A stretch of 49,800 bases of DNA from Wolbachia endosymbiont of Litomosoides brasiliensis (GTDB taxonomy: Bacteria; Pseudomonadota; Alphaproteobacteria; Rickettsiales; Anaplasmataceae): NCBI RefSeq assembly GCF_013366805.1, contig NZ_WQMO01000009.1, positions 1 through 49,800 of the forward strand. Direction: 5' to 3'. Position numbers and translations under genes: made by a program. How positions within the stretch are numbered: position 1 is the first letter of the stretch; every line of letters starts with the position of its first letter. Below are positions 28,606 through 39,112 of the stretch, piece by piece. The notes beneath the pieces are model-generated. The model had not been told where the DNA came from. It did not search any database and saw nothing but the letters and a program-made list of their open reading frames with translations.

Positions 28606-29256
28606 TCAAACTAAATTGCAAGAAATTTTACTTTCAATCTCTTGTTTTACCTGATCAACATTAAAATTAGCGTCAATCATTAATAATTTGTCTCTGTAAT
28701 ATTCACGTAGACTTTTTATCTGTATGTGATACTCTCCTATTCTCCTACCAATTGCAGATAAGTTTGCATCATCAATTCTTCTTTCTAGTCTTACACTTTT
28801 ACACCTTGTACAAATAAGGTTATCTTCATCTTTGAAAGAAGATGCACTGTATATACTTTTACAGTCTAGGCACATAAGACGATTCCTCAACCTATCAACC
28901 GCCACCTTACCATTAAGCTGCAATTCAATTACAATATCCACATCTCTATTATATCTCTCCCGCAAAATCTGAGTTAAGAAATGAGCTTGACTTAGGTTTC
29001 TTGGAAAACCATCCAATAAAAAATTATCATCCATTAATGCAAGCTGGTCACATAATAATTCACATATAATTCCATCTTGAATTAAATTACCGGATTCTAC
29101 AGTATCTTTTATTTTTTTGCCTAATTCGCTACCACTAGATATAATACTCCTCAATAAATCCCCTACTGAAATTAACTTCAGGTTATACTTTTCTATTAAC
29201 AAGCTTGATTGAGTACCTTTACCGGAGCCAGGAGGACCAAAAACTGTAATAATCAT
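28606..29256 (-). CDS. adk: Adenylate kinase
   Basis: Adk interconverts ATP, AMP and ADP. The 216 residues show the P-loop [10 protein letters not shown] at the start, the NMP-binding DLLRS and DGFPRN motifs, and a long LID domain with two CX2C pairs (CLDC...CTRC), likely a structural zinc site. [15 protein letters not shown] follows, though the usual R-(D/E)-D-D spacing is slightly altered. The start overlaps the end of secY by 4 bases. The secY-adk pair is typical of spc operons. Confidence 0.95.
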   Translation of the reverse strand: MIITVFGPPGSGKGTQSSLLIEKYNLKLISVGDLLRSIISSGSELGKKIKDTVESGNLIQDGIICELLCDQLALMDDNFLLDGFPRNLSQAHFLTQILRERYNRDVDIVIELQLNGKVAVDRLRNRLMCLDCKSIYSASSFKDEDNLICTRCKSVRLERRIDDANLSAIGRRIGEYHIQIKSLREYYRDKLLMIDANFNVDQVKQEIESKISCNLV

Positions 29257-30581
29257 TTTAATTTCTTCGTTTTAGACTTATATTTTTTTACCCAACTATC
29301 ATACCTACTTGAAAAGATATAGGATTGTATTTGCATAATAGTATCAGTAATAACATTAACTATAATCAACAAGCTTGTCCCACCAAAAATAAATGGTACA
29401 TCATAATAATATCTCATGACTTCAGGCACAGTACATATGACCACCAGGTATGCAGAACCAATAAAAGTTAATCTAAAAACTATATCTTGCAGGTAATCAG
29501 AAGTGTGTTTCCCAGGCCTTCTACCAGGTATAAAACCACCATTTTTTTTAAGAAAATCTGCATTTTCCTCTGAATTAAATATAAAACTGGTATAGAAAAA
29601 GTTAAAAAACACTATAAGTGTCAGATAAGCTACAATATAAACTACTTTATTTGTCATAAAATAGTTTAAAATAAAATCAGAAAAAGCATGCCCTTTATAG
29701 AAATTTGCAATTGAAATAGGTGTTAACAAAATTGCATTAGCAAAAATAGTCGGTATTACACCAGATAAATTAATCTTTAATGGGATATAAGTAAAATCAT
29801 CACTATGTAATCTTTTAAACTGCCTTTTAGGATATTGAACAGTAACTTTCCTATAAGAAGATTCTACGAAAATAATTAAAAGCAGCAGCAAAAAAAATAA
29901 CACAAAAATAAAAAGGATAATAAGCAATGATATGCTACCGTTTTTATTTAATGTTAACAGGGAGGAAAAAGCATTATGTAACTCTGATATTATACCTGTG
30001 AAGATGATCAATGAAATACCATTACCTATACCACTAGTGCTGATTTGCTCACCAAGCCATATTAGAAACATTGTTCCACCCAAAAGGCTAAAAACACCCA
30101 CTGTACGAAACATAACGCCAGGTTCGATTACAACTAATGCTCCTTCCCTGTTCATTCTTTCTAACCCAATCAAAATAGTAACTGATTGAAATATACAAAA
30201 CACTATGGTCATATAACGTATGTAAGAATTCATCCTTCGACGTCCTAATTCCCCATCATTTTTAACTTCATTAATTCCTTTAACCGCAGAAGATAATAAT
30301 TGCATAACTATAGACGCAACTATATATGGCATAACATTCAATGCTAAAATGGTCATCCTAGCTAATGCTCCACCAGAGAATAGATTAAATACCCCAAAAA
30401 CACCAGTAACTTCTTTAGGGAATACGTCATTAATTATATCAAGGTTAATTCCAGGGATAGGCACATAAGTACCTAAACGATAGCAAATTAAAGCTATTAG
30501 CGTAAAAAACATACGCTTTAATAGGTCGCCTTTATATAATAACGTGGGATCTAAACTATTAAATGCTGACTTGCTGCTCAT
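29253..30581 (-). CDS. secY: Protein translocase subunit SecY
   Basis: SecY is the ten-span inner-membrane channel for Sec export, driven by SecA (encoded at 46304 in this window). The 442 residues have the family start [21 protein letters not shown] in part, the plug-region [18 protein letters not shown], and [18 protein letters not shown] before the last spans. The topology is full length. It lies 3 bases after rplO and overlaps adk by 4 bases. Confidence 0.97.
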   Translation of the reverse strand: MSSKSAFNSLDPTLLYKGDLLKRMFFTLIALICYRLGTYVPIPGINLDIINDVFPKEVTGVFGVFNLFSGGALARMTILALNVMPYIVASIVMQLLSSAVKGINEVKNDGELGRRRMNSYIRYMTIVFCIFQSVTILIGLERMNREGALVVIEPGVMFRTVGVFSLLGGTMFLIWLGEQISTSGIGNGISLIIFTGIISELHNAFSSLLTLNKNGSISLLIILFIFVLFFLLLLLIIFVESSYRKVTVQYPKRQFKRLHSDDFTYIPLKINLSGVIPTIFANAILLTPISIANFYKGHAFSDFILNYFMTNKVVYIVAYLTLIVFFNFFYTSFIFNSEENADFLKKNGGFIPGRRPGKHTSDYLQDIVFRLTFIGSAYLVVICTVPEVMRYYYDVPFIFGGTSLLIIVNVITDTIMQIQSYIFSSRYDSWVKKYKSKTKKLK

Positions 30582-30584
30582 TAC

Positions 30585-31055
30585 TTATGATAGTATTTCC
30601 ACACTACCACCGATTGAAGTTACAGATTTCTTTGCAGCTTCCGATGCAGAGTCAACATAAAATACACATCTCTCGTTTAGCTTACCTTTATTAAGAAGCT
30701 TGATTTTACCTTTGATAGATTTTATAAAACCTAATTTATATAGTATTTCTTTATCTATAACAGAGCTTTTTTCTATTTTTCCAGTTTCTATTAAGCGCTG
30801 AACATCACCAACATTAACTATAGAACATACGTTTCTATTTATAGGATTAAAACCTCTTTTAGGTAAACGTGTACATATAGACTGTTGCCCACCTTCAAAT
30901 CCATTTATAGAAATACCACTTCTAGCCTTCTGCCCCTTATGTCCCCTACCAGACGTTTTACCTTTACCACAACCGATACCTCTACCTAGTAACTTAGGCT
31001 TCTTTTTTTTCGATAATTTAGTAAATATAGAGCTTAATTTTATAGCATTATTCAT
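30585..31055 (-). CDS. rplO: 50S ribosomal protein L15
   Basis: The 156 residues contain the glycine-rich RGIGCGKGKTSGRGHKGQKA near residue 25, then FEGGQQSICTRLPKRGF and a C-terminal domain ending ASEAAKKSVTSIGGSVEIL. The N-terminus is a little shorter in the leading LSDLRP-like part than in E. coli. It starts 3 bases after rpsE; no rpmD (L30) lies between, unlike in most bacteria. Confidence 0.96.
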   Translation of the reverse strand: MNNAIKLSSIFTKLSKKKKPKLLGRGIGCGKGKTSGRGHKGQKARSGISINGFEGGQQSICTRLPKRGFNPINRNVCSIVNVGDVQRLIETGKIEKSSVIDKEILYKLGFIKSIKGKIKLLNKGKLNERCVFYVDSASEAAKKSVTSIGGSVEILS

Positions 31056-31058
31056 ACT

Positions 31059-31571
31059 TTACCTATTTCCGACTATCTCGCTAATCTTTTTACCCCTTTT
31101 GCTTGCTACTTGACGAGGAGACAATATATTATCAAAGGCCTTAAACACTGCACATATAACGTTATGAGGATTATTCGACCTAGTAGATTTAGCTACTACA
31201 TCTTTTATTCCCAATACCTCAAAAACCGACCTAATCGCTCCTCCAGCAATAATACCTGTTCCAGCTCTAGCCGCTCTTAAAACCATTTCACCAGAGCAAA
31301 ATTTAGCTTTAATATCATGATGCAAAGTTCTACCTTCACGCAAGTACACTCTAATCATCGATTTCTTTGCAGCATTTACAGCTTTTATCCTTGCCTCAGC
31401 AACCTCCGCATGCTTACCCATTCCACACCCTACCCTACCCTTCTCATCTCCAACAACAACCAAAATTGAAAATGAGAACCGTCTACCACCTTTGGTAACT
31501 GTTGTTACTCTCCTCACTGAAACTAAAAGCTCCGACCAATCGTTATTATTTTGCAAATTCTTTACAGCCAT
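31059..31571 (-). CDS. rpsE: 30S ribosomal protein S5
   Basis: The 170 residues include the dsRNA-binding-like domain ([21 protein letters not shown], ~17-37), [20 protein letters not shown], and the C-terminal [22 protein letters not shown]5 helps with decoding accuracy and mRNA unwinding at the entry site. The KGGRR loop where spectinomycin resistance changes occur has the usual residues. It lies 12 bases after rplR. Confidence 0.97.
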   Translation of the reverse strand: MAVKNLQNNNDWSELLVSVRRVTTVTKGGRRFSFSILVVVGDEKGRVGCGMGKHAEVAEARIKAVNAAKKSMIRVYLREGRTLHHDIKAKFCSGEMVLRAARAGTGIIAGGAIRSVFEVLGIKDVVAKSTRSNNPHNVICAVFKAFDNILSPRQVASKRGKKISEIVGNR

Positions 31572-31583
31572 ATTTAAAACCTT

Positions 31584-31955
31584 CTAAAATTTAAATCCAG
31601 AGCTTCGTAAAGCCTCAGCAAATTGAGAAATTAACCCTGTATATTTATATGCCCCACGATCAAATATTAACTCTTGTTCTAATTTCATATTAGATAGGCG
31701 TTCAATCATTAAAGAAGAAACCTGCTTTATAGTTCCAGCATTGACCCTCCTCTCACATACACCCTTAATTTTAGTGTCCAAAGTAGAAACAGAAGTTAGA
31801 GTTATTCCTTTTTCATCATTAATTAACTGAGCATAAAAATGCCTATTAGATTTAAATATGGATATACGTAAACGCTTAACACCACCGTTGAGCCTCTTTC
31901 TATTACGCAACTTCCTTTTCTCAGAGTTACTTAAAAAATTATATAACCTTCTCAT
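31584..31955 (-). CDS. rplR: 50S ribosomal protein L18
   Basis: The 123 residues show RISIFKSNRHFYAQLINDEKG, the conserved core of L18, and the closing DRGAYKYTGLISQFAEALRSSGF (part). L18 binds 5S rRNA with L5. The basic N-terminus (SEKRKLRNRKRL) is normal. The five-base gap from rplF fits the spc order. Confidence 0.95.
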   Translation of the reverse strand: MRRLYNFLSNSEKRKLRNRKRLNGGVKRLRISIFKSNRHFYAQLINDEKGITLTSVSTLDTKIKGVCERRVNAGTIKQVSSLMIERLSNMKLEQELIFDRGAYKYTGLISQFAEALRSSGFKF

Positions 31956-31960
31956 CTTAA

Positions 31961-32506
31961 TTACTTCCTTTTACTCACAACTTTACGCAACATAAATTTG
32001 CCTTTTATTACAATACCTTTACCTTTATAAGGGTCATATTTTCTAATCTTGCACACATCAGATGCTATTACATAGACTTTTTGCTTATCCATACCACTAA
32101 CCACCAAGTGAGTTGGTTTCATACACTTAATCTCAACATCTTTAGGCACCTTATACTTAACATTATGGCTATAACCAAGATACAAAGTTAAATACTTACC
32201 ATCACACTCTGCTTTGTATCCAACACCGTTAATCTCAAGATCAACAGAAAAATCATTAACCATACCATTAATAATATTATTAGCATTACTCCTACACGTG
32301 CCCCATATAGGTTTTATTTCACCGCAACTATCTTTGCCTTGATCAATAGAAAATACCAACTGGTTACCAATAACCTGACATACAATATCACTACATAGCT
32401 TAAGCTCTTTTTCTGCCTTAGCACTTTTTATTAATACCTTACCATCATTACATTCAACTGAAACACCAGCAGGAATATTGATAGGTGCTGCACCTATGCG
32501 AGACAT
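31961..32506 (-). CDS. rplF: 50S ribosomal protein L6
   Basis: The 181 residues begin MSRIGAAPINIPAGVSVE and carry the two L6 repeats; the second ends PTHLVVSGMDKQKVYVIASD and KIRKYDPYKGKGI. L6 sits near the GTPase centre. The usual RKPEPYKGKGI motif here reads RKYDPYKGKGI. It is 16 bases after rpsH. Confidence 0.96.
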   Translation of the reverse strand: MSRIGAAPINIPAGVSVECNDGKVLIKSAKAEKELKLCSDIVCQVIGNQLVFSIDQGKDSCGEIKPIWGTCRSNANNIINGMVNDFSVDLEINGVGYKAECDGKYLTLYLGYSHNVKYKVPKDVEIKCMKPTHLVVSGMDKQKVYVIASDVCKIRKYDPYKGKGIVIKGKFMLRKVVSKRK

Positions 32507-32522
32507 AAATTTCTCCTATTAC

Positions 32523-32918
32523 TTAAAACACACGACACAAAATTTCTCCACCAACCTTTAACTTATGTGCATTGTAATCAGTCATTACTCCCTTGGACGT
32601 AGATATAATAAAAATACCAAGCCCATTATACGCTTTAGAAATATCCTTATATTTAGAATAACAACGACACCCAGGCTTCGATATCCTAACTATATCACTA
32701 ATTACAGGCGACCTCTCATAATACTTCAATCTTACAAGAAAAGACGGCAAATCATCTGTAACCTCTTTTTGGTAATCAAGGATGTACCCTTCATCCTTTA
32801 AGATCTTCAGTATAGAAGAATTCACCTTAGAGAACAAAACTCTTGTCGTTTTATGCATCGCCAACTGAGCATTGCGTATCCTTGTCAAAAAATCACCAAT
32901 ACTATCAGATAATGCCAT
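32523..32918 (-). CDS. rpsH: 30S ribosomal protein S8
   Basis: The 131 residues start with [18 protein letters not shown] and end in [20 protein letters not shown] plus GGEILCRVF, the S8 core that binds 16S helix 21. In E. coli S8 is the autoregulator of the spc operon; whether that works here cannot be seen. It follows rpsN by 21 bases. Confidence 0.96.
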   Translation of the reverse strand: MALSDSIGDFLTRIRNAQLAMHKTTRVLFSKVNSSILKILKDEGYILDYQKEVTDDLPSFLVRLKYYERSPVISDIVRISKPGCRCYSKYKDISKAYNGLGIFIISTSKGVMTDYNAHKLKVGGEILCRVF

Positions 32919-32939
32919 AATATACTCCCTATACTATAT

Positions 32940-33248
32940 TTACCAACTAGACTTTGCAACCCCTGGGATTTTTCCAAAAGAACACAAATCACGCAAAACA
33001 ATTCTACATAAACCAAATTTTCTATATACCCCTCTCGGCCTTCCAGTTAAAGCACACCTGTTTCTAATTCTAATCTTAGAAGAATCTTTAGGTAATTCTT
33101 TAATTAACTTATTTTGAGCTGCAAACCTCTCGCCAATAGGTATATCCTTATTATTTATTATAGACTTCAACTTTTCTCTTTTTCTTCTATATTGATCACA
33201 TAATTTTATCCTACGAAGATTTCTCTGTATCACAGATTTTTTTGCCAT
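32940..33248 (-). CDS. rpsN: 30S ribosomal protein S14
   Basis: The 102 residues are the long, zinc-independent form: [20 protein letters not shown] at the start and [20 protein letters not shown] near the end, closing [10 protein letters not shown]. The CXXC pairs of the zinc form are absent, although scattered cysteines remain. It sits 16 bases after rplE. Confidence 0.96.
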   Translation of the reverse strand: MAKKSVIQRNLRRIKLCDQYRRKREKLKSIINNKDIPIGERFAAQNKLIKELPKDSSKIRIRNRCALTGRPRGVYRKFGLCRIVLRDLCSFGKIPGVAKSSW

Positions 33249-33264
33249 ATACCTCTTCTCTTAA

Positions 33265-33798
33265 TTAATCAAAAAAGGGAAATTTAAAAGCTAGCAATAA
33301 TTCTTTTGCTTCCTTATCACTAGCCGCACTTGTTACAATATTGATGTCCATACCTCTAATTTTACTTATTTTATCATAATCTATTTCCAAAAATGAGATA
33401 TGCTCCTTTATACCAAAAGATAAATTACCATTACCATCAAACTGTTTCACACTAAATCCCCTAAAATCTTTTTCTCTCGGTAAAGCAACATATATCAACC
33501 TTTCTAAAAATTCATACATTTTATCTCTACGTAAAGTTACCTTACAACCTACTGTAGCACCTTTTCTTATCTTAAAACCAGAAATAGACCTCTTCGCAAA
33601 CGTTGATATAGGTTTTTGCCCTGCAATTAAATATAGATCATCAAGTGGCTCATTTATTGCTTTACTGTCCGTAGCAGCATCTCCAACACCCATATTAATA
33701 CACACCTTGACAAGCTTAGGCACCTGCATTATATTGCCATAGCTGAACTTATTCTTTAAGGATTTTATTACACTATCTCTGTACAATTCTTTAAACAT
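33265..33798 (-). CDS. rplE: 50S ribosomal protein L5
   Basis: The 177 residues hold [40 protein letters not shown] and [20 protein letters not shown], diagnostic of L5, which binds 5S rRNA and touches the P-site tRNA. It ends [12 protein letters not shown] as expected. The gap from rplX is 6 bases. Confidence 0.97.
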   Translation of the reverse strand: MFKELYRDSVIKSLKNKFSYGNIMQVPKLVKVCINMGVGDAATDSKAINEPLDDLYLIAGQKPISTFAKRSISGFKIRKGATVGCKVTLRRDKMYEFLERLIYVALPREKDFRGFSVKQFDGNGNLSFGIKEHISFLEIDYDKISKIRGMDINIVTSAASDKEAKELLLAFKFPFFD

Positions 33799-33804
33799 AC
33801 TAAC

Positions 33805-34122
33805 CTAATCTATCACTTCCCCAGAAACTTTCGCGAAACGTACTTTTTTACCATCTATAACCTTAAACCCAACTCTGGTTGGAGCTTTATACTTAGGGTC
33901 CAATATTGCAATGTTAGATATATCAATGGCTAATTCTTTATTTACTATACCACCACTACTACCAGCTTTTGGTTTAGCATGTTTCTTACACAGATTTACT
34001 CCAGAAATAACTGCCTTTTTTTTAGCACTGCGTGTTACAATTTTGATTACTTTACCAATTTTGCCTCTATCTCTACCAGTTAAAACTATAACGTCATCAC
34101 CACTTCTTATTTTCGCACTCAC
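33805..34122 (-). CDS. rplX: 50S ribosomal protein L24
   Basis: The 105 residues start with the KOW motif ([20 protein letters not shown]) and contain [12 protein letters not shown] and the ending [18 protein letters not shown]24 is an assembly starter for the 50S subunit. Its start codon overlaps the rplN stop by 1 base (TAATG-like junction), which suggests coupled translation. Confidence 0.96.
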   Translation of the reverse strand: MSAKIRSGDDVIVLTGRDRGKIGKVIKIVTRSAKKKAVISGVNLCKKHAKPKAGSSGGIVNKELAIDISNIAILDPKYKAPTRVGFKVIDGKKVRFAKVSGEVID

Positions 34123-34481
34123 TATAAAACCTCAACAGCTAATGACATTATCTTCATAAAAGAACCAGAAGGTAACTTCTTTATTGGGCCAAACACTCGA
34201 GTGCCAAGTGGTTCGCCTTGATCATTAACTAAAACCACAGCATTGCTAGAAAAACGGATTACAGAGTTATCAGATTTTCTAATACGATTTTTCACCCTAA
34301 CAACAACCGCCCTATACACCTTTCCCTTTTCAACCTTTCCCTTTGGGTTAACGGACCTGGTGGACACAACAATTGTATTGCCTATGGATGCAGATTTTCT
34401 ACCACCCAATAAGCCAATACAGAGAACTTCACGCGCACCAGAATTATCAGCTACTTCTAATAATGTATTCTTTTGAATCAT
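34122..34481 (-). CDS. rplN: 50S ribosomal protein L14
   Basis: The 119 residues begin [20 protein letters not shown] and hold [40 protein letters not shown] and the end [10 protein letters not shown]14 forms part of the intersubunit bridge B8. The short gap (9 bases) from rpsQ is normal. Confidence 0.97.
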   Translation of the reverse strand: MIQKNTLLEVADNSGAREVLCIGLLGGRKSASIGNTIVVSTRSVNPKGKVEKGKVYRAVVVRVKNRIRKSDNSVIRFSSNAVVLVNDQGEPLGTRVFGPIKKLPSGSFMKIMSLAVEVL

Positions 34482-34490
34482 ATAAATACC

Positions 34491-34724
34491 TTATTCCACT
34501 CGAACAACAACCCATTTTTTAGTAGCAGAAATTGGCTTATGCTCTTGTATAAAAACCTTATCCCCTTTTTTGCAACTATTATTTTCATCATGCACTGTGT
34601 ACTTCTTATACCTTTTTATAACTTTCTTGTACAGTTTATCTTTATACACCCGTAATACTGAAACCTTCACAGTTTTATCACACTCAGCTCTAGTTATAAC
34701 ACCACAAAAAATCTTCCTAGGCAT
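34491..34724 (-). CDS. rpsQ: 30S ribosomal protein S17
   Basis: The 77 residues show the S17 OB-fold: MPRKIFCGVITRAECDKTVK, the YKKYTVHDENNSCKKGDKV loop, and IQEHKPISATKKWVVV. It overlaps the end of rpmC by 8 bases. Length is slightly under the ~84 of E. coli. Confidence 0.95.
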   Translation of the reverse strand: MPRKIFCGVITRAECDKTVKVSVLRVYKDKLYKKVIKRYKKYTVHDENNSCKKGDKVFIQEHKPISATKKWVVVRVE

Positions 34725-34920
34725 TTTTTTCCTCTATTCTTCTTTCATTTAATACAGTTAAAATACGAGCTATACTCTTCCTTATTAAGCTGAAACGAGA
34801 AATATTATTACACTGCCCTAACTTTTTTTGAAAAATTAAATTAACAAACTCTTTTCTCAAATTCACAAGGATTTCATACAACTCTTGTGAGGATTTTGAT
34901 CTAATACCAGCTATATCCAT
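34717..34920 (-). CDS. rpmC: 50S ribosomal protein L29
   Basis: The 67-residue helical hairpin protein begins MDIAGIRSKSSQELYEILVN and keeps LRKEFVNLIFQKKLGQ and RKSIARILTVLNER. L29 lies at the peptide exit tunnel, near where SRP and trigger factor bind. It is sandwiched between rplP (11-base gap) and rpsQ (8-base overlap). Confidence 0.94.
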   Translation of the reverse strand: MDIAGIRSKSSQELYEILVNLRKEFVNLIFQKKLGQCNNISRFSLIRKSIARILTVLNERRIEEKNA

Positions 34921-34931
34921 TATAACTCCAC

Positions 34932-35345
34932 TTAACTATAATTAGATATAAACTTACACTTTACAGGAAGCTTAGCCACTGCCTTCTCAAGCGCTAACTT
35001 TGCTAAATGCATGGGAACGTCATTGCTAATCTCAAATAACACTCTACCAGGCTTAGCTTTAAACACCCAAAATTCAACACTACCTTTCCCTTTGCCCATC
35101 CGTACATCTGTTGGCTTCTTACTAACAGGAATATCAGGGAAAATTCTTACCCATATTTTGCCAGAACGTTTCAATGTTCTAGATATTACACGCCTCACGG
35201 TCTCAATATGCTTAGACTGAAGCCTACCTGCCTCTATAGTTTTTAAGCCATAATCTCCAAAAGACAGTGTGCTGCCACCTTTTGTATTACCCTTAATCCG
35301 TCCTTTAAACACCTTTCTATATTTACTCTTTTTAGGCACAAACAT
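34932..35345 (-). CDS. rplP: 50S ribosomal protein L16
   Basis: The 137 residues start [19 protein letters not shown] and show [40 protein letters not shown] and [21 protein letters not shown]16 helps shape the A-site tRNA groove. The KGKGSVEFW motif often carrying a hydroxylated Arg is conserved in form. The gene follows rpsC by 11 bases. Confidence 0.97.
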   Translation of the reverse strand: MFVPKKSKYRKVFKGRIKGNTKGGSTLSFGDYGLKTIEAGRLQSKHIETVRRVISRTLKRSGKIWVRIFPDIPVSKKPTDVRMGKGKGSVEFWVFKAKPGRVLFEISNDVPMHLAKLALEKAVAKLPVKCKFISNYS

Positions 35346-35356
35346 TCTAATATACC

Positions 35357-35977
35357 TTAATTAACAACATAAACCCAAACCTTAACTCCTATAATACCAT
35401 ATATAGTTTTCGCCTCACAAAAAGCATAATCTATATTAGCACGTAAAGTATGCAAGGGCAAACGACCTTCCTTATACCATTCAGTACGAGCTATTTCAGC
35501 TCCACCAAGACGCCCGGAACAACCTACTTTAATGCCACCACCTCCCATTCTTAAACAACTTTGAATGGCCTTTTTCATTGCCCTTCTAAACGAAACCCTT
35601 TTTTCTAACTGTTGTGCAATGCTGCTTGATATTAAAGCTGCATCTACTTCAGGCCTTTTAATCCCCACCACATTCACTTCCACATTATTTTTTACTCTTT
35701 CAGCTATTTTTTGTTTCACCTTTTCAATATCCAAGCCTTTTTTGCCTATGACTACCCCAGGCCTAGAAGAATATATCGTTACAGACACTAAATCAACTTT
35801 GCGCTCTATAATTATTCTAGAAAGACCGGCATACTTAAAGGACTCATTTATGCAACTGCGAATAAATAAGTCCTGATGCAATTTCTCTCTGTAATCTTTA
35901 CTAGCATACCAAATAGAATCCCAGGTATTAGCATTTATTTTTAACCTGAATCCTATAGGATTAACCTTTTGCCCCAT
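35357..35977 (-). CDS. rpsC: 30S ribosomal protein S3
   Basis: The 206 residues begin [20 protein letters not shown], hold the KH domain ([20 protein letters not shown]) and the C-terminal [21 protein letters not shown]3 lies at the mRNA entry tunnel. The protein ends soon after the core, shorter than the ~233 residues of E. coli. It follows rplV by 38 bases. Confidence 0.97.
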   Translation of the reverse strand: MGQKVNPIGFRLKINANTWDSIWYASKDYREKLHQDLFIRSCINESFKYAGLSRIIIERKVDLVSVTIYSSRPGVVIGKKGLDIEKVKQKIAERVKNNVEVNVVGIKRPEVDAALISSSIAQQLEKRVSFRRAMKKAIQSCLRMGGGGIKVGCSGRLGGAEIARTEWYKEGRLPLHTLRANIDYAFCEAKTIYGIIGVKVWVYVVN

Positions 35978-36015
35978 ATTTTACACTTTCTTTACTAATT
36001 TTTTACTCTTACACA

Positions 36016-36366
36016 TCATACCATTTGCTCTAATTTTATAGTTATATTACTATAATGCTTACTAACTTTATTAGCTCTACCCATAGCTTTTGGATATACT
36101 CTACGTAAAGTAAATGACTTGCCTATTAAAATCTCTTTTATATATAAATTATCGACATCCAACCCATAATTATATTGAGCACTGGCAACTGCAGAACTTA
36201 ATACCTTTCCTATAAGGCCAGCGGCCTTTTTTTTACAAAATCTTAATTGCATAGTAGCAAAAGAAACCTCCTTATTACGCACTAAATCAGCAACCAAATT
36301 TAACTTGCGAGGAGTTGACTTTAAAACTCTAGAACTAGCTTTAATTATTATATCTATGCTCTTCAT
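36016..36366 (-). CDS. rplV: 50S ribosomal protein L22
   Basis: The 116 residues contain [40 protein letters not shown] and the end [20 protein letters not shown]. The extended loop that lines the exit tunnel (where macrolide-resistance changes can occur) is present at [13 protein letters not shown]. It starts 5 bases after rpsS. Confidence 0.95.
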   Translation of the reverse strand: MKSIDIIIKASSRVLKSTPRKLNLVADLVRNKEVSFATMQLRFCKKKAAGLIGKVLSSAVASAQYNYGLDVDNLYIKEILIGKSFTLRRVYPKAMGRANKVSKHYSNITIKLEQMV

Positions 36367-36371
36367 ATCAA

Positions 36372-36656
36372 CTATCTTCTTGCCACCTTCTTATCACCAC
36401 TATGCCCAGCAAATTTACGAGTAGGTGAAAACTCACCAAACTTATGGCCTATCATATTCTGATCATTAACACTAACAGGAATGTAATCCCTACCATTATA
36501 AACAGCAAATTTTAAACCCAAACAATTAGGGAGAATTACAGAAGCCCTAGAATGAATTTTTATTACCTTATTAATAGAGCCTTGTTTTAAAGCTCTGTTT
36601 ACCAACCTTAGCACAGAAGGATGACAAAAAGGCGGTTTCCATGCAGATCTACTCAT
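36372..36656 (-). CDS. rpsS: 30S ribosomal protein S19
   Basis: The 94 residues start [20 protein letters not shown] and show the conserved block [20 protein letters not shown] then [18 protein letters not shown]19 sits in the head of the 30S near S13. It follows rplB by 3 bases. Confidence 0.97.
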   Translation of the reverse strand: MSRSAWKPPFCHPSVLRLVNRALKQGSINKVIKIHSRASVILPNCLGLKFAVYNGRDYIPVSVNDQNMIGHKFGEFSPTRKFAGHSGDKKVARR

Positions 36657-36659
36657 AAA

Positions 36660-37484
36660 CTAACCTTTTAACTGCTTTATATACTTATCACTAAACTTAT
36701 TTTTCTTCCGAGTTTTCTTTCCTTTTGTTGCAATACCCCAAGGAGTAACAGGATGACGCCCGCCAGAAGTCTTTCCTTCTCCACCCCCATGAGGATGATC
36801 TACCGGATTCATAGCAACCCCACGAACAGTAGGTCTAATTCCCAACCACCTACTCCTTCCAGCTTTACCTAATTTTCTATTTTTACGATCAGGATTAGAC
36901 ACTGTACCAATAGCAGCTTTACAAGAAGATAAAATTAGCCTAATTTGACCAGACCTCAACCGCAACAAAACATAGTTGCCATCACGACCAACAATTTGTG
37001 CATAACAACCGGCAGCTCGAGCAATCACAGCACCATTACCTGGCTTCAGCTCAACACCATGAACAAAAGAACCAACAGGTATACACCTCAATGGTAAACA
37101 ATTGCCTGGCAGTATATCAACATTACTCCCTGACATCACAACATCACCTGGCTTTATGCCTTGTGGAGCTAATATATAAGACTTGATATCATCACTCTTA
37201 TACGACACCAACGCTAAAAACCCACTTCTATTTGGATCATACTCTATTTTTTCAACTACACCCTGATCACTTCTATTGCGTTTGAAATCTATAACCCTAT
37301 ACTTCTTTTTATGACCACCACCCTTATGACGAGTTGTTATTCTACCATTATTATTTCTTCCACCACTAGACTTTTTACCAAACACAAGAGACTTTTCTGG
37401 CTTGCCTTTTGATAAACCTACCTTACTTACCAACACAGTTCCACGAGATGATGGAGTGATAGGATTAAGAAATTTTATACCCAT
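36660..37484 (-). CDS. rplB: 50S ribosomal protein L2
   Basis: L2 is close to the peptidyl-transferase centre. The protein shows [20 protein letters not shown], the central [20 protein letters not shown], and the conserved [20 protein letters not shown] with its key histidine. ATG 37484 ([11 protein letters not shown]) is chosen over an in-frame GTG at 37493, since L2 proteins start this way; it gives 274 residues. It then lies 1 base after rplW. Confidence 0.96.
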   Translation of the reverse strand: MGIKFLNPITPSSRGTVLVSKVGLSKGKPEKSLVFGKKSSGGRNNNGRITTRHKGGGHKKKYRVIDFKRNRSDQGVVEKIEYDPNRSGFLALVSYKSDDIKSYILAPQGIKPGDVVMSGSNVDILPGNCLPLRCIPVGSFVHGVELKPGNGAVIARAAGCYAQIVGRDGNYVLLRLRSGQIRLILSSCKAAIGTVSNPDRKNRKLGKAGRSRWLGIRPTVRGVAMNPVDHPHGGGEGKTSGGRHPVTPWGIATKGKKTRKKNKFSDKYIKQLKG

Positions 37485-37485
37485 A

Positions 37486-37773
37486 TTAAACACTCATTAT
37501 ATCTAACTTCTGACCATCCATTAAAGAAAAATATACTTTCTTCTTTTGTCTTTCATAACCAACCACACCCCTAAAGCGTCTATACTTAGGCTTAACTCTA
37601 ACAACGTTTATAGAGGAAACTTTAACATTAAATAGAGACTCTATTGTTGACTTTATTTTATGCTTATTCACATTTAAAAAAACATACAAAGAATATTTAT
37701 TAAACTTCTCCCTCAAGAAAGAAGCCTTTTCTGTAATTATAGGACACTTTACTATATTATCATATTTAATCAT
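37486..37773 (-). CDS. rplW: 50S ribosomal protein L23
   Basis: The 95 residues hold [20 protein letters not shown], the [20 protein letters not shown] region and [21 protein letters not shown]23 at the tunnel exit is the docking place of trigger factor and SRP. Its start overlaps the rplD stop by 4 bases. Confidence 0.95.
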   Translation of the reverse strand: MIKYDNIVKCPIITEKASFLREKFNKYSLYVFLNVNKHKIKSTIESLFNVKVSSINVVRVKPKYRRFRGVVGYERQKKKVYFSLMDGQKLDIMSV

Positions 37774-38384
37774 AATAATCTACCTTCAAGATACCTTAAA
37801 GCATCACTTGTCAACATTATGCATTCATGATTTAATATATCAAAAACATTCAACCCGATAGGTTTGATCAAGTTTACATAGTGCAGGTTTCTAGCAGCAC
37901 GCAGCAAACTATCTTCATAATCACCAACTATTAAAAAGGAAGAAAATTTAAAATTTTGAATATACTGACACACTTCAGACGTTTTCTTCACATCAACATT
38001 TAAATTATCAAGAATAACTACTTGATTATTTAAATATTTCAGAGATAAAGCAACCTTTAAACCAAATTTACGTACTTTTTTATTAAGAGAATAAGCATGA
38101 CTTCTAACAACAGGACCGAAAACAACTCCACCACCTCTAAACTGAGGAGACCGCAAGCTTCCTTGTCTTGCCTTACCGGTGCGTTTTTGACTATAAGGCT
38201 TGGCTGTTGTCCCAGAAACATCACTAATGCCTTTTGCTTTATGAGTGCCAGTTCTTCTCTTCGCTAATTGCCATCTAACTATATCATGCAAAATACTCAA
38301 TTTTTGCTCAACAGAAAATATTAAAGGGTTAAGCTTGGCAATACCTACACTATTATTAGATAAATTCACTAATTTATACTCCAT
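37770..38384 (-). CDS. rplD: 50S ribosomal protein L4
   Basis: The 204 residues carry the long loop that enters the exit tunnel: RRTGTHKAKGISDVSGTTAK then GKARQGSLRSPQFRGGGVVF, and the globular part (NVFDILNHECIMLTSDALRY). In E. coli L4 represses the S10 operon; nothing seen here shows whether this is kept. It starts 2 bases after rplC. Confidence 0.95.
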   Translation of the reverse strand: MEYKLVNLSNNSVGIAKLNPLIFSVEQKLSILHDIVRWQLAKRRTGTHKAKGISDVSGTTAKPYSQKRTGKARQGSLRSPQFRGGGVVFGPVVRSHAYSLNKKVRKFGLKVALSLKYLNNQVVILDNLNVDVKKTSEVCQYIQNFKFSSFLIVGDYEDSLLRAARNLHYVNLIKPIGLNVFDILNHECIMLTSDALRYLEGRLL

Positions 38385-38386
38385 AA

Positions 38387-39112
38387 CTAACTTACCAAAC
38401 TACTAGCATCATCGTCACTTACATCTAACAGCAGACCTACCGGGAAAGGAACATCTTTATGTAAATGCTTTTTAATTGCATCTCTAACAAAAACGTAAGA
38501 ATTTCTAAATCCAGGAACATTATTGCCTTTCACAACAATTATACTATTTTCATGATCAATAGATAATATTCTCATATTCTGCACAGTTACTCTGCTACTA
38601 CCTAAATGACCAGCCATTTTCTTTCCTTTAAATACTCTACCAGGGTCCTGACATTGACCAGTAGAACCTTGCGACCTATGAGCAATAGAAACACCATGAG
38701 ATGCCCTGAGCCCACAAAAATTATGTCGTTTCATTACACCAGCAAACCCCTTACCTATAGAATAACTCGTGATATCAAGATATTGACCGACCACAAAATG
38801 ATTAACACCAACTCTTTTACTACATTCTATCCCTGAAATATCGCTTAATCTACTCTCATACAATTTGCATCTATTACCTATTCCCATCTTCTTTAAATAT
38901 TCTAACTGCGGTTTTGCAATATTTTTAAAGTCCCCAGTACCTAAAATAACTGAATTATAGCCACACTTATCTTGCCCCTTCACATCAACAATATAAGTTT
39001 CGCTGAGATGTAATAAAGTCACAGCCACGCGACCTCTATCAGAATATATGGCAGTATGACCAATATTCGTCATTAACAAACCAATTCTTCTTAGCAAATT
39101 TATTCTCTTCAT
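38387..39112 (-). CDS. rplC: 50S ribosomal protein L3
   Basis: The 241 residues show RIGLLMTNIGHTAIYSDRGR near the start and the extended loop GFAGVMKRHNFCGLRASHGV, then HRSQGSTGQCQDPGRVFKGK (Gln methylated in some species) and KKMAGHLGSSRVTVQNMRI. It overlaps rpsJ by 4 bases. The N-terminal part is less conserved than in relatives. Confidence 0.96.
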   Translation of the reverse strand: MKRINLLRRIGLLMTNIGHTAIYSDRGRVAVTLLHLSETYIVDVKGQDKCGYNSVILGTGDFKNIAKPQLEYLKKMGIGNRCKLYESRLSDISGIECSKRVGVNHFVVGQYLDITSYSIGKGFAGVMKRHNFCGLRASHGVSIAHRSQGSTGQCQDPGRVFKGKKMAGHLGSSRVTVQNMRILSIDHENSIIVVKGNNVPGFRNSYVFVRDAIKKHLHKDVPFPVGLLLDVSDDDASSLVS